The translations under genes were made by a program, and so were the position numbers. From assembly GCA_022865355.1 (NCBI GenBank), contig JALHST010000102.1, positions 1 through 36,738 on the forward strand: DNA of 36,738 nt, given 5' to 3'. Numbering within the stretch: the stretch's first letter is position 1; each line of letters starts with the position of its first letter. Of the stretch, positions 9,050 through 16,980 are shown one piece after another. The notes under the pieces were generated by a model, which was not told where the DNA came from, did no database searches, and worked only from the letters and a program-made list of their open reading frames with translations. The stretch is from Maribacter sp. GTDB lineage: Bacteria; Bacteroidota; Bacteroidia; Flavobacteriales; Flavobacteriaceae.

Positions 9050-9616
9050 TTACAATACGCGCGTAGCTTTTACAAAAGCGTAGTTCCAAAAACCTTCCCG
9101 TAATGAAGAAACGATAACCCCCCGAGACGTGGAAGCATGAATAAACTTAATATCATCGCCGTCAACCGCAACGACCAAGCCCACATGATTGATCCTCTTT
9201 CTGCCTTTGGAGGTCTTGAAGAATAAAAGATCGCCCTTGTTAATATTACTTAGCCGGATGCGCTTACCTTCTTCTGCCATTTCATAGGATATTCTGGGAA
9301 GCAATACTTCATTTTCGCGAAAGGACACATATAGCAGGCCTGAGCAGTCCATGCCCTTTTCCGTCGTACCGCCAAATTTGTAGCGGACTCCTGAAAAGGT
9401 AAGAGCGGTATTTATAATCGCATCGGCTTTGGAAAGAGATGCAATTGGTGCCGGTGTTGCCTCTAAATCGTTTTCGTCCTCAAGGGCAATTTCATTTTCC
9501 TTGTCAGACGCCTCAACGGTTACCTTTCGTTCTTCCCTATAGGTAGTTTTCTTTTTAATTGCCCCGCAGCCAACGAGAAGCACCAATGAAGTGAAGAATA
9601 CGATTTTGCGAATCAT
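9050..9616 (-). CDS. NlpC/P60 (C40) family lipoprotein peptidase
   Basis: A lipoprotein of about 188 residues with a C-terminal NlpC/P60 papain-like domain that hydrolyses peptidoglycan stem peptides. The catalytic Cys is in MDCSGLLYVSF, the His in INHVGLVV, and a third polar site in FIHASTSRG. The start at 9616 gives MIRKIVFFTSLVLLVGCG, a textbook lipoprotein signal with lipobox LVGC; 9625 is nearly as good. A longer frame open to 9718 is rejected, because it would bury the signal peptide and run through a hairpin repeat. An acidic linker (EVEASDKENEIALEDENDLE-like composition) separates the lipid anchor from the enzyme. It lies between lpxB and comEC on the same strand and probably remodels the wall during envelope growth. 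Confidence 0.88.
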   Translation of the reverse strand: MIRKIVFFTSLVLLVGCGAIKKKTTYREERKVTVEASDKENEIALEDENDLEATPAPIASLSKADAIINTALTFSGVRYKFGGTTEKGMDCSGLLYVSFRENEVLLPRISYEMAEEGKRIRLSNINKGDLLFFKTSKGRKRINHVGLVVAVDGDDIKFIHASTSRGVIVSSLREGFWNYAFVKATRVL

Positions 9617-9629
9617 CCGGAGCATTTTA

Positions 9630-9654
9630 TCCCGACACCCGATGGTTATCGGGA
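9630..9654. repeat. Short palindrome CCCGAT-N4-ATCGGG between lpxB and the C40 peptidase gene
   Basis: CCCGAT (9638-9643) and ATCGGG (9648-9653) form a 6-bp stem with a GGTT loop, extended by an outer TCCCG/CGGGA pairing (9630-9634 with 9650-9654). It sits in the only sizeable gap inside the surE-to-comEC cluster, just ahead of the peptidase start codon. CCCGAT/ATCGGG palindromes recur between genes in many flavobacterial genomes, so this is probably a dispersed extragenic repeat. A role in mRNA processing is possible but not shown. Confidence 0.5.
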
Positions 9655-9718
9655 CGGAAGCTTGGAAATCAAAATTACATAAATAAATGAAAAAGGGGGT
9701 ATTAAATTGGGTTCCCAC

Positions 9719-10834
9719 TTATTGAATCCCCTGGATGATCAATTTTGCGGTTAGGGCACTAGCCCCCTTCCCGCCGAGTTTTTTTGACAATTCGTCGTAC
9801 GATTTTATTTGGGCCTCCCGTTGGGTCCCCGACAGTATATTCGACAATTCAACCCGAAGATTTTGCGAATTTAGGTCGTCTTGTATCAGTTCTTTCACCA
9901 CTTCCTTGCCCATTATTAAATTGACCAGGGAAATAAATTCTAAAGTGATGATGCGTTTGGCAATTTGATACGAAAACCAATTGGCGCGATAACAAACCAC
10001 CTGCGGAACCTTATACAGCGCCGTTTCCAAAGTCGCTGTTCCACTGGTCACAAGGGCGGCATGGGCAACACTTAAAAGATCATAGGTCTTATTGGATACA
10101 AAACCTACATTGGGATTGTCCAAAAATGGCGTATAGAAATCCCGGTCCAAGCTTGGTGCGCCCGCAATGACGAATTCATATTCTGAAAAGTCCTTTACGA
10201 CCGATAGCATTACATTGAGCATTTTATCAACTTCCTGCTTCCTACTCCCAGGTAATAGGGCAATGATAGGTTTTTCAGCATCTAGGCCATTTTCAGATCG
10301 AAAATCCTGTTCTTGGATTTTCGGACGGTCGGCAATGGCGTCAATCAAAGGATGGCCCACAAAATATACTGGAAAGTTATGTTTCTCCTCGTAAAACTCT
10401 TTCTCAAAGGGAAGAATTACGTACAGGGCATCAATATCTCTTTTTATAGCGTTGATGCGCTTTTCACGCGAGGCCCAAATTTGTGGTGAAATAAAATAAT
10501 TGGTCTTAAAATTATGGTTTTTGGCCCATTTCGCAATGCGAAGGTTGAATCCCGAATAATCGATAAATACAATAACATCGGGAGCGAATTTTTGGATATC
10601 GGCTTTGCAGTAGGTAATGTTTTTTAAAATACTGTCCAAGTTTTGTAGTACTTCAAGAAAGCCCATATAGGCCGTTTCCTTGTAATGCTTGACCAAAACT
10701 CCTCCTGCAGCCTGCATCAAGTCGCCCCCCCAACATCGAATGTCGGCATTCTTATCTATTGATTTTAAGGCCTTGATGAGATTGGAGCCATGCAGGTCCC
10801 CTGATGCCTCCCCAGCGATGATGTAGTACTTCAT
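9719..10834 (-). CDS. lpxB: Lipid-A-disaccharide synthase
   Basis: A 371-residue family 19 glycosyltransferase joining UDP-2,3-diacylglucosamine and lipid X to form the tetraacyl disaccharide of lipid A at the inner face of the inner membrane. Signatures are GEASGDLHGSNL near the N terminus (8-19), FIDYSGFNLR, YFISPQIWASRE, VGHPLID, LLPGSRKQEV and, late in the protein, SGTATLETAL, which lines the UDP-sugar site. Length is normal. It follows the small membrane protein gene by 60 bp and precedes the C40 peptidase lipoprotein, so lipid A synthesis, wall hydrolysis and ComEC share one strand and probably one transcript starting at surE. Confidence 0.96.
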   Translation of the reverse strand: MKYYIIAGEASGDLHGSNLIKALKSIDKNADIRCWGGDLMQAAGGVLVKHYKETAYMGFLEVLQNLDSILKNITYCKADIQKFAPDVIVFIDYSGFNLRIAKWAKNHNFKTNYFISPQIWASREKRINAIKRDIDALYVILPFEKEFYEEKHNFPVYFVGHPLIDAIADRPKIQEQDFRSENGLDAEKPIIALLPGSRKQEVDKMLNVMLSVVKDFSEYEFVIAGAPSLDRDFYTPFLDNPNVGFVSNKTYDLLSVAHAALVTSGTATLETALYKVPQVVCYRANWFSYQIAKRIITLEFISLVNLIMGKEVVKELIQDDLNSQNLRVELSNILSGTQREAQIKSYDELSKKLGGKGASALTAKLIIQGIQ

Positions 10835-10894
10835 TTCTTGCTCAAGTTCCGGTCTATGCGACAGGTGGGCACCTGTTTCTAGGCCTTGAATTTA

Positions 10895-11176
10895 TTACAT
10901 TACTTTATAAAAAAGCACCACCAGGGCAGTCAGTAAGGTGGCGATCAATACCCCTTTTGCACGCAGATCTCGCTTTATACGTAAAAAGCCAAAAAAAGCC
11001 ACTAGGTTTAGAATGGCGCCCAAAGCCAATAAGCTTCCGATCTGATCTTGTTGTGCAGCCATCGCGAACGTCTCAGTGATTCCGTACTCTGAAAATAGTA
11101 GAATATATAACAGTGTGCCAATGGTATTGGCGATAATTCCGACTACAAAACCAATGATCAACTCCTTTTTATGCAT
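10895..11176 (-). CDS. Small integral membrane protein of unknown function
   Basis: A 93-residue protein that I do not recognise. The start at 11176 (MHKKELIIGF) is chosen over an upstream in-frame ATG at 11227, because it overlaps the surE stop by 8 bp and begins directly before the first membrane helix. Three hydrophobic segments are visible: residues ~5-26 (IIGFVVGIIANTIGTLLYIL), ~44-64 (LLALGAILNLVAFFGFL) and ~72-90 (GVLIATLLTALVVLFYK). A basic loop RIKRDLRAK lies between the second and third, as expected for a cytoplasmic loop. The tight coupling to surE and placement before lpxB suggest an envelope role, but nothing in the sequence names one. Confidence 0.8.
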   Translation of the reverse strand: MHKKELIIGFVVGIIANTIGTLLYILLFSEYGITETFAMAAQQDQIGSLLALGAILNLVAFFGFLRIKRDLRAKGVLIATLLTALVVLFYKVM

Positions 11177-11948
11177 GTAATTTCCAATTATTAATAATTT
11201 GTATCGCATGATGGGCGGTAAGGTCAAATTGAGTGGGCACTACTGAAATATGCCCCTGTGCCAACGCCCATTCGTCGGTATCCTCCCCATTATCCAAAAG
11301 CTCGAATTCTCCGGTTAGCCAATAGTATTCCTTGCCGGACGGGTTGGTTCGCTTGTCAAATTTTTCTTTCCAATTGGCGCGCGCCTGTCGACACACTTTT
11401 ATCCCCTTTAGCTTCTTTTTGTCAAGTTTGGGAATATTAACGTTGAGTACAACCCCTTGGGGCATACCATGGGTGATGGCTTCACGTACGATTTTTTGAA
11501 TGGAGTCTTTGGCTGCATTAAAATCGGCTTCCCAGGAATAGTCGCATAGTGAAAATCCGATGGCCGGAATGCCTTCGATTCCTGCTTCTATGGCAGCACT
11601 CATGGTGCCGGAATAAATTACATTGATCGAGGAATTTGAACCATGGTTGATGCCACTTACGCAAATATCAGGTTTGCGTTTTAAAAGTACCTGTAGGCCC
11701 AGTTTGACGCAATCGGCGGGGGTTCCGCTGCAACTATATTCCTCTAGAGCCCCATTTTCAAGATCAACGACCATTTTCTTTGAATAGAGGGTATTATCAA
11801 TAGTAATGGCATGGCCCATACCCGATTGTGGGCTGTCTGGGGCAACCACTACAACGTCCCCTATTTCCTTCATATAACGCACCAAAGACCTCAAGCCCGG
11901 GGCCGTAATACCGTCGTCGTTCGTCACCAGTATCAAAGGTTTTGGCAT
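11169..11948 (-). CDS. surE: 5'/3'-nucleotidase SurE
   Basis: A 259-residue SurE-family acid phosphatase that removes phosphate from 5'- and 3'-nucleotides in the cytosol. The N-terminal metal site is TNDDG (residues 9-13). PDSPQSGMGHAIT, CSGTPADCVKLGL and SGINHGSNSSINVIYSGTMSAAIEA are the remaining family blocks, with metal-binding Ser and Asn residues. Length is typical. It is the first gene of the cluster running to comEC, with the next gene starting inside its last codons. A 195-bp intergenic region separates it from divergent prc; I could not place a clear TAnnTTTG box for surE there. Confidence 0.95.
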   Translation of the reverse strand: MPKPLILVTNDDGITAPGLRSLVRYMKEIGDVVVVAPDSPQSGMGHAITIDNTLYSKKMVVDLENGALEEYSCSGTPADCVKLGLQVLLKRKPDICVSGINHGSNSSINVIYSGTMSAAIEAGIEGIPAIGFSLCDYSWEADFNAAKDSIQKIVREAITHGMPQGVVLNVNIPKLDKKKLKGIKVCRQARANWKEKFDKRTNPSGKEYYWLTGEFELLDNGEDTDEWALAQGHISVVPTQFDLTAHHAIQIINNWKLHA

Positions 11949-12076
11949 ATCACATACTTTAAAGCGCTAAAATACGTTTTAAAAAAGATATGGGTCTTTC
12001 TGTGTTTAACAAAAATTTAATGCCCAAAGGTTAATAAGTGGCATGGTTTTTTCAGTACCTTAGGGTGTTTAACGTG

Positions 12077-12094
12077 TTTCCCTTTACAGGGAAA
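12077..12094 (+). promoter_or_regulatory. Hairpin in the leader of the tail-specific protease gene
   Basis: TTTCCCT (12077-12083) and AGGGAAA (12088-12094) make a perfect 7-bp stem with a TTAC loop, 49 bp before the prc start codon. It lacks a following T run, so it is not a terminator. It could be an operator or a 5' UTR stability element. It stands out in otherwise AT-rich, structure-poor DNA. Confidence 0.4.
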
Positions 12095-12143
12095 TTCTTT
12101 GTAATATGATAATATATCGCAAAGTCTTTAATAAAAAAATTAT

Positions 12144-14336
12144 ATGAAACGAAATTTAGCGTATGCTTTATTCATAATGCTCATTGCTGTAGCTTCCTGC
12201 AGTTTTACGAATAAATCTTTTGAAAACGATGATAAGGACAAGTTGTTATTGGATCTTATCACGTATGTTTTGGAGAAAGGCCACTATGAGCCTAAAAACA
12301 TCGATGATGATTTCTCTGTGAGTGTTTTCGAGGATTTTATCAATGTATTGGATCCGACCAAACGCTATTTTTTGGAAGGGGATATTAAGGAATTTGAACA
12401 GTACAAGTATCAGCTAGACGATCAAATAAAAAACACCGACATTTCTTTTTTTAATCTGGTGTATGATCGCTTGATGAAGCGAATGGCCGATGCCAAGAAT
12501 ATTTACAAAGAAGTTTTGGCCACTCCATTTGATTATAACCAAAATGAAACAATTAATATCAAGTACGAAGATGTTCCTTTTGCCACATCGCGCGACGAAT
12601 TAAAGGAGCGCTGGCGAAAACAATTAAAGTATGCGACGCTTGGAACCTATGATTCCAAATTATCACGCATTAAACAAGATACCAAAAGTTCAAAGTCGGT
12701 CATCAATGATCAGGTCGTTGAGGAAATCGAAAATCCTGACTTGGATTCATCGGAAGACACAAGCAAAGTATTAACCCCGAAAGAAGCCGAGAAATTCGCT
12801 CGGGAATCGACACAAAAGACACTGGATGAGTTTTTTGATTTTGTCGACGATATGCAAAGAAAGGATTGGTTTGTTCAATACATAAATACGATTGTTGATG
12901 AGTTTGATCCACATACCTTTTATTTTGCACCGGATGACAAGGAAAAATTCGATATGAGCATGTCCGGGAAATTCGAGGGTATTGGGGCCCGGTTACAGAA
13001 GAAGCCTGAAGGTGCGAAGATCGTTGAAATCATTTCCGGCGGTCCTGTCTGGCGAGACCAACGTTTAGAGGTTGGCGATGAGATCGTAAAGGTAGGTCAA
13101 GATGGTGCCGAACCGATTGATATTGTCGGAATGCGCATTGATGATGCCATTAAATTAATAAAGGGTCCCGAAGGTACCGTGGTAGATCTAACCGTTCGAA
13201 AGGTAGATGGGTCACTCCAAACCATTTCCTTGACAAGGGATGTTGTGGAGTTGGAAGAGTCTTACGCCAAATCAGCAGGCATTAATAAAGGCAATCAAAC
13301 GTTTGGAATTATAAATCTACCTAAATTTTATGTTGATTTTGATGATTATTCGGAGCGTAATGCGGCCACAGATGTGGCGAAGGAAGTAGAACGTCTAAAG
13401 CAAGAAGGTGCCGAAGGATTGATATTGGATCTGCGTGATAACGGCGGTGGATCTTTGAAAACGGTCGTTGAAATGGCCGGACTCTTCATAAAAGATGGTC
13501 CGATCGTTCAAGTACGGTCGAACGGGAAACGTCAAGATGTATATGACGATAAGGACGAACGCATACAATGGGATGGTCCGTTGGTAATCTTGGTAAATGA
13601 ACTTTCGGCCTCCGCTTCGGAAATATTGGCCGCTGCCATGCAGGATTACAAAAGGGGCATAATCATCGGTAGCAAGCAGACCTTTGGTAAGGGTACGGTT
13701 CAAAACGTTATCCCATTGGATAATATCGTTCGCAGCAACGATCATGGCGATTTAGGTGCCATAAAATTGACAACGCAAAAGTTCTATCGCATCAACGGTG
13801 GTTCTACTCAGTTGGAAGGCGTTAAAAGCGATGTTGTAGTACCTGATAAGTATAGTTATATCGATTTAGGGGAACGAGATCAACACAATCCCCTGAAATG
13901 GGATGAAATCGAACCAGCAAAATATATTCCATGGGACGGCTATATCGATTATGAGGAAACCATTGCCAACAGCACTAAAAGAATGGCGTCCAACCTGCAG
14001 ATCAAGTTGATAGAGGAAAATGCCAGATGGTTAAAAGAAGAACAAGACGAGACCGAGATTTCCCTAAATTATAATGTGTACAAGAGCGAAAACGAAAAGG
14101 ATAAAGAGAAATCAGATTACTTTAAATCGCTTTCGGACTATGATTCGCACTTGACCTTTAAATCACTTAAATACGAACAGGAATTGTTCACCAAAGATTC
14201 TGTTCTACGGGAAAAAAGAGATCGCTGGCATCAGAATTTGGCGAAGGATGTCTATGTTGAGGAAGCTGTAAATGTCTTACAAGATCTCAAGATGAACAAC
14301 ATAAAAAATAGTAAATTGGCTAGTGTCAAAGGATAG
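12144..14336 (+). CDS. prc: Carboxy-terminal processing (tail-specific) protease, S41A family
   Basis: A 730-residue periplasmic protease of the Tsp/Prc type. The N terminus (MKRNLAYALFIMLIAVASCS) is a lipoprotein signal with Cys at ~19, so the enzyme is probably membrane-tethered. Domains in order: N-terminal Tsp helical domain (~25-260), a PDZ domain (~280-370, with the GGPVWRDQRLEVGDEIVKV core), the S41 catalytic core and a C-terminal DUF3340-type tail. The Ser/Lys dyad is visible: Ser490 in the SASASE box and Lys516 in TFGKGTVQ, with a one-residue insertion between them relative to E. coli Tsp. Such enzymes degrade or trim periplasmic proteins from the C terminus and influence peptidoglycan hydrolase levels. 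It is a single-gene unit, closed by the terminator at 14359-14390. Confidence 0.95.
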   Translation: MKRNLAYALFIMLIAVASCSFTNKSFENDDKDKLLLDLITYVLEKGHYEPKNIDDDFSVSVFEDFINVLDPTKRYFLEGDIKEFEQYKYQLDDQIKNTDISFFNLVYDRLMKRMADAKNIYKEVLATPFDYNQNETINIKYEDVPFATSRDELKERWRKQLKYATLGTYDSKLSRIKQDTKSSKSVINDQVVEEIENPDLDSSEDTSKVLTPKEAEKFARESTQKTLDEFFDFVDDMQRKDWFVQYINTIVDEFDPHTFYFAPDDKEKFDMSMSGKFEGIGARLQKKPEGAKIVEIISGGPVWRDQRLEVGDEIVKVGQDGAEPIDIVGMRIDDAIKLIKGPEGTVVDLTVRKVDGSLQTISLTRDVVELEESYAKSAGINKGNQTFGIINLPKFYVDFDDYSERNAATDVAKEVERLKQEGAEGLILDLRDNGGGSLKTVVEMAGLFIKDGPIVQVRSNGKRQDVYDDKDERIQWDGPLVILVNELSASASEILAAAMQDYKRGIIIGSKQTFGKGTVQNVIPLDNIVRSNDHGDLGAIKLTTQKFYRINGGSTQLEGVKSDVVVPDKYSYIDLGERDQHNPLKWDEIEPAKYIPWDGYIDYEETIANSTKRMASNLQIKLIEENARWLKEEQDETEISLNYNVYKSENEKDKEKSDYFKSLSDYDSHLTFKSLKYEQELFTKDSVLREKRDRWHQNLAKDVYVEEAVNVLQDLKMNNIKNSKLASVKG

Positions 14337-14358
14337 GAATATCTTTGATTAACTTATT

Positions 14359-14390
14359 AAAAAGCCCTGCTATTCGAGCAGGGCTTTTTT
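14359..14390. terminator. Rho-independent terminator between convergent prc and msrA
   Basis: A perfect 11-bp stem, AAAGCCCTGCT (14361-14371) with AGCAGGGCTTT (14377-14387), around an ATTCG loop and followed by a T run to 14390. A-residues precede the left arm, so the structure also works for transcription arriving from msrA on the other strand. It lies 22 bp after the prc stop. Confidence 0.93.
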
Positions 14391-14416
14391 ATATAAACCT
14401 GAATTGAAAACGATTG

Positions 14417-14968
14417 CTATGCCGATACTGCCTTTAATTTGTCGGCATGCATTTTGCGTAGTTTTGCCAATTTTGGGGTGATAACGGCACTGCAATACCC
14501 TTGTGACCTATTGTTTCTATAATAGTTCTGATGATAATCCTCGGCTTCATAGAAAGTTCCCAGCTGACTTATTTCAGTAACTATCGGTTGATCATAATAC
14601 GGCGCAACTTCTTTGATGACAGCCTCGGCCGAAGTTCTTTCATTCTCGTTTTGGTAAAAAATGACGGAACGATATTGTGACCCTACATCGGCACCTTGAC
14701 GGTTTAAGGTGGTAGGATCATGGCTGGTCAAAAAAATGATTAAAATATCGGCATACGATATCATATGGGCATCATAGGTTACTTGAATCACCTCGGCATG
14801 ACCTGTCAATCCCGAACATACTTCCCGATAAGTAGGTCTACCTGGGGCAATACCACCGGTATAGCCCGAAATTACTTTCTCGACTCCTTTTACTTCTTGA
14901 AAAACGGCTTCAGTACACCAGAAGCATCCACCCCCGAGGGTCGCTGTTTTTAAATTTTTATCACTCAT
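14417..14968 (-). CDS. msrA: Peptide-methionine (S)-S-oxide reductase MsrA
   Basis: A 183-residue MsrA that reduces the S epimer of methionine sulfoxide in proteins. The catalytic motif GGCFWC places the nucleophile at Cys15 with a second Cys at 18. Other family blocks are SGYTGG, YREVCSGLTGHAEVIQV, the metal-free active-site segment HDPTTLNRQGADVGSQYRSVIF and the C-terminal EDYHQNYYRNN. No signal peptide is present, so it is cytosolic. It lies downstream of msrB on the same strand with a 284-bp gap, so the two enzymes cover both sulfoxide epimers but may have separate promoters. It converges on prc through a shared terminator. Confidence 0.96.
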   Translation of the reverse strand: MSDKNLKTATLGGGCFWCTEAVFQEVKGVEKVISGYTGGIAPGRPTYREVCSGLTGHAEVIQVTYDAHMISYADILIIFLTSHDPTTLNRQGADVGSQYRSVIFYQNENERTSAEAVIKEVAPYYDQPIVTEISQLGTFYEAEDYHQNYYRNNRSQGYCSAVITPKLAKLRKMHADKLKAVSA

Positions 14969-15079
14969 TTTGTTCGTTGTTAAAATTTAGGTTCAAAAAA
15001 GTTTATGGTTTCCTTTTCATCCATGGGCCATACCTTCAATCGCGATCCGATGTAAAATAGGAGCTAAAAAGTAAGGACA

Positions 15080-15202
15080 TCAAAATATCAATCGCTTCCT
15101 GAAAGCGTTAGGCCACATTTTGTAACGCACCAGCACGAATTTTAAATGAAACGGATTTCTCTTGTCAATGACTTCATTCAACACCCTGTCATCCGCTATT
15201 TC
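15080..15202 (-). pseudogene. Possible short gene remnant between msrB and msrA
   Basis: On the minus strand a 40-codon stretch is open from just after a TAG (15203-15205) to a TGA (15080-15082). It encodes a protein-like, basic-aromatic segment with the blocks NEVIDKRNPFHLKF and RYKMWPNAFRK. It has no ATG, only a GTG at 15184-15182. A short ATG-led piece in another frame just upstream (MGTPKLGNS, near 15220) would join it through a frameshift. This could be a decayed small gene, a GTG-started small protein or chance. The remainder of 14969-15252 shows nothing I can name. Confidence 0.25.
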
Positions 15203-15252
15203 CTAATTTTGGCGTGCCCATCTTTTTCTAAGTGCTTTCGTCCCTTTTCTTG

Positions 15253-15711
15253 TCACACGGTACTGCTTTCCTTTTGAAGTTGCAAAGACTCCGAATTGAT
15301 ACAATACCGTAAGCCGCTGGGTTGTGGGCCATCGGAAAATACATGGCCCAAATGGGCATCGCAGGTGTTGCACATAACCTCCACGCGGATCATACCAAAG
15401 GCAGTATCCTTTGCATATTTTATTGAATTTTCTTTAATAGGTTGGGTAAAACTGGGCCATCCGGTACCTGACTCGAATTTAATGGTCGAGTCGAATAATG
15501 GCGTATTGCAACAAACACAATTGTATTTTCCAGCTTCGTGAATACCGCATAGCGCTCCCGTGTGTGGGGCTTCCGTTCCTTTTTTACGCGTTATCCGATA
15601 TTGTTCCGGGCTTAGTAGTTCGCGCCATTCTGCTTCGGTCTTATCGACCCTTTTGTCAGGTTTTGGATTGCCGTTCACACAATATGCAATGATATCTTTC
15701 CAAGTAAGCAT
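15253..15711 (-). CDS. msrB: Peptide-methionine (R)-S-oxide reductase MsrB
   Basis: A 152-residue MsrB that reduces the R epimer of methionine sulfoxide. The catalytic Cys137 is in GLRYCINSESL. Two CxxC pairs that bind the structural zinc are Cys65/Cys68 (NCVCC) and Cys114/Cys117 (CNTC). The GTGWPSF block carries Thr where many MsrBs have a resolving Cys (GCGWPSF), so recycling must use another cysteine such as Cys55 (GALCGIHEAG), or proceed directly with thioredoxin. No signal peptide is present; cytosolic. It is divergent from the nuclease gene at 15869 and upstream of msrA. The short start MLTWKDI directly after an AT-rich leader is the only sensible one. Confidence 0.95.
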   Translation of the reverse strand: MLTWKDIIAYCVNGNPKPDKRVDKTEAEWRELLSPEQYRITRKKGTEAPHTGALCGIHEAGKYNCVCCNTPLFDSTIKFESGTGWPSFTQPIKENSIKYAKDTAFGMIRVEVMCNTCDAHLGHVFSDGPQPSGLRYCINSESLQLQKESSTV

Positions 15712-15856
15712 GGTATTGTTCCTTTATGTTTCAAGTTTATAATTCTGCTTCTTTCCCGTAACAATTTAGAAAAGTATGAGGAGAAATGCTACTATAAGTC
15801 GTAAGATGTTTTTGAAACTTACAGGTCTTGGGAGGTCTTTAACCGTGAATTTGAAT

Positions 15857-15864
15857 TAATTTTG
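15857..15864 (+). promoter_or_regulatory. Bacteroidota -7 promoter box for the nuclease gene
   Basis: TAATTTTG is a perfect match to the Bacteroidota -7 consensus TAnnTTTG. It ends only four bases before the ATG at 15869, which would put the transcription start at or within a base or two of the start codon (leaderless or nearly so). No good -33 TTG at the usual spacing was found; the nearest TTG is 26 bp upstream. Confidence 0.45.
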
Positions 15865-15868
15865 TAGA

Positions 15869-16681
15869 ATGAACAGAGCCCGGAATAAAACGATATATGC
15901 GCTTTTGTTGTTGATTTGCATCATTGGTTTCTGGCTTTTTGAAAATTTCTATACGCCTGCTACCTATTCCTCCAAGGATACAAGTATAGTAAAAACTGAG
16001 ATTTTAGAAGACCTACTTCCAAGTTCTACTACTGGTTCTGTAGTGGAACATGAACATTTCACTTTATCTTATAATGAGCCTTTTGAACAAGCGGAATGGG
16101 TGGTCTACGTCCTGAAAAAGGAGCAATTGACCTATCAGGACCGGAAACGGCCTTTTTTTTTGGAAGATCCCAAAGTCAAGTCCAAATCTGCCGATTGGCG
16201 CAATTACAGAGGTTCGGGATATGATCGGGGACATCTTTGTCCGGCCGGTGACCGACGATTTTCCGAACAGGCCTATAACGAAACATTTTATACAAGCAAT
16301 ATTAGTCCGCAAGACAAGGATTTTAATGCTGGGGTGTGGAACCGCCTCGAATTGCAAGTGCGACAATGGGCCAAAAGATATGGCAGCGTTTTCGTGGTCA
16401 CGGGCGGCATTCTAGAAGATGGACTACAGGAAATAGGGGAGGAAGACGTAGATGTTCCGAACTATTTTTACAAAATCGTGGTAAAAGGCCCACCTGAACG
16501 GCTAGAAGGAATCGCATTTCTAATACCAAGTATCGAGAGTCAAAAGAACTTAGAACAATTTACCGTTCCTATCGATTCAATCGAAAAATTAACGGGAATT
16601 GATTTCTTTCAAAAATTACCCGATAGTGAAGAAGCTGAGCTCGAGGGTAGTGTAATTACCCAAGGATGGAAATTCAATTAA
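15869..16681 (+). CDS. DNA/RNA non-specific endonuclease, membrane-anchored
   Basis: A 270-residue beta-beta-alpha-metal nuclease (Serratia nuclease/NUC1 family) that cleaves DNA and RNA. The catalytic DRGH motif is at 119-122 (DRGHLCPAGDR) with His122 as the general base. The metal and transition-state residues appear in TSNISPQ (N144) and FNAGVWNRLE (Asn153, Asn158, Arg159, Glu161). Residues ~9-27 form one hydrophobic helix after a short basic start, so the nuclease domain should be anchored facing the periplasm. This start is kept because later ATGs would lose the anchor. It may feed on external nucleic acid or degrade incoming DNA; neither is shown. It is a single gene, divergent from msrB. 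Confidence 0.93.
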   Translation: MNRARNKTIYALLLLICIIGFWLFENFYTPATYSSKDTSIVKTEILEDLLPSSTTGSVVEHEHFTLSYNEPFEQAEWVVYVLKKEQLTYQDRKRPFFLEDPKVKSKSADWRNYRGSGYDRGHLCPAGDRRFSEQAYNETFYTSNISPQDKDFNAGVWNRLELQVRQWAKRYGSVFVVTGGILEDGLQEIGEEDVDVPNYFYKIVVKGPPERLEGIAFLIPSIESQKNLEQFTVPIDSIEKLTGIDFFQKLPDSEEAELEGSVITQGWKFN

Positions 16682-16980
16682 AGTAATACGTTTTGGAAAT
16701 AGGAAATAGTTTCTGCCTACTGCTAGTGCGAACTATTTACTTATTACCGCCTTCGTGAAGATGTCATTGCGACCCCGATAAAGCGGGGGAAGCAATCTCC
16801 CGGATCCGTGTCAAAAAGAAGCAGATTACCACGTCGCTAACGCTCCTCGTGAAGACGTCTTGTTCACTGCCTACTGCTTTATCCTCCATAGCTTCCAACT
16901 TCGCCAAGGCTTCGTCGGATACATTAGCGAAGGAGTACGCCCTGCTGATTCCTGGGCTATCGGGGTGGAATTTTTCTCAA
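16682..16980. repeat. Gene-free region made of interspersed repeat fragments
   Basis: This stretch between the convergent nuclease and rodA genes carries no supported gene. It contains the ATTGC/GCAAT palindromic element (listed separately). A 12-bp direct repeat, CTGCCTACTGCT, occurs at 16713-16724 and 16867-16878. A second near-repeat, CGTGAAGAYGTC, occurs at 16754-16765 and 16848-16859. A CTTCG...CGAAG inverted segment lies around 16905-16940. The mosaic of short palindromes and repeats resembles the dispersed extragenic elements that accumulate between convergent genes in Bacteroidota. Confidence 0.6.
16764..16798. repeat. Interspersed palindromic element (TCATTGCGA...GAAGCAATC type)
   Basis: ATTGC (16766-16770) pairs with GCAAT (16792-16796), and inside them CCCCG (16773-16777) pairs with CGGGG (16784-16788), giving a two-part imperfect hairpin. 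The TCATTGCGA...GAAGCAATCT layout is a recognisable dispersed repeat in many bacterial genomes. It may also act as a crude terminator for the nuclease and rodA transcripts, since no standard terminator is seen here. Confidence 0.65.

Noticed and set aside
9617-9718. N-terminal extension of the C40 peptidase to 9718
   Set aside because: It would bury a clear lipoprotein signal peptide and translate the hairpin repeat at 9630-9654.
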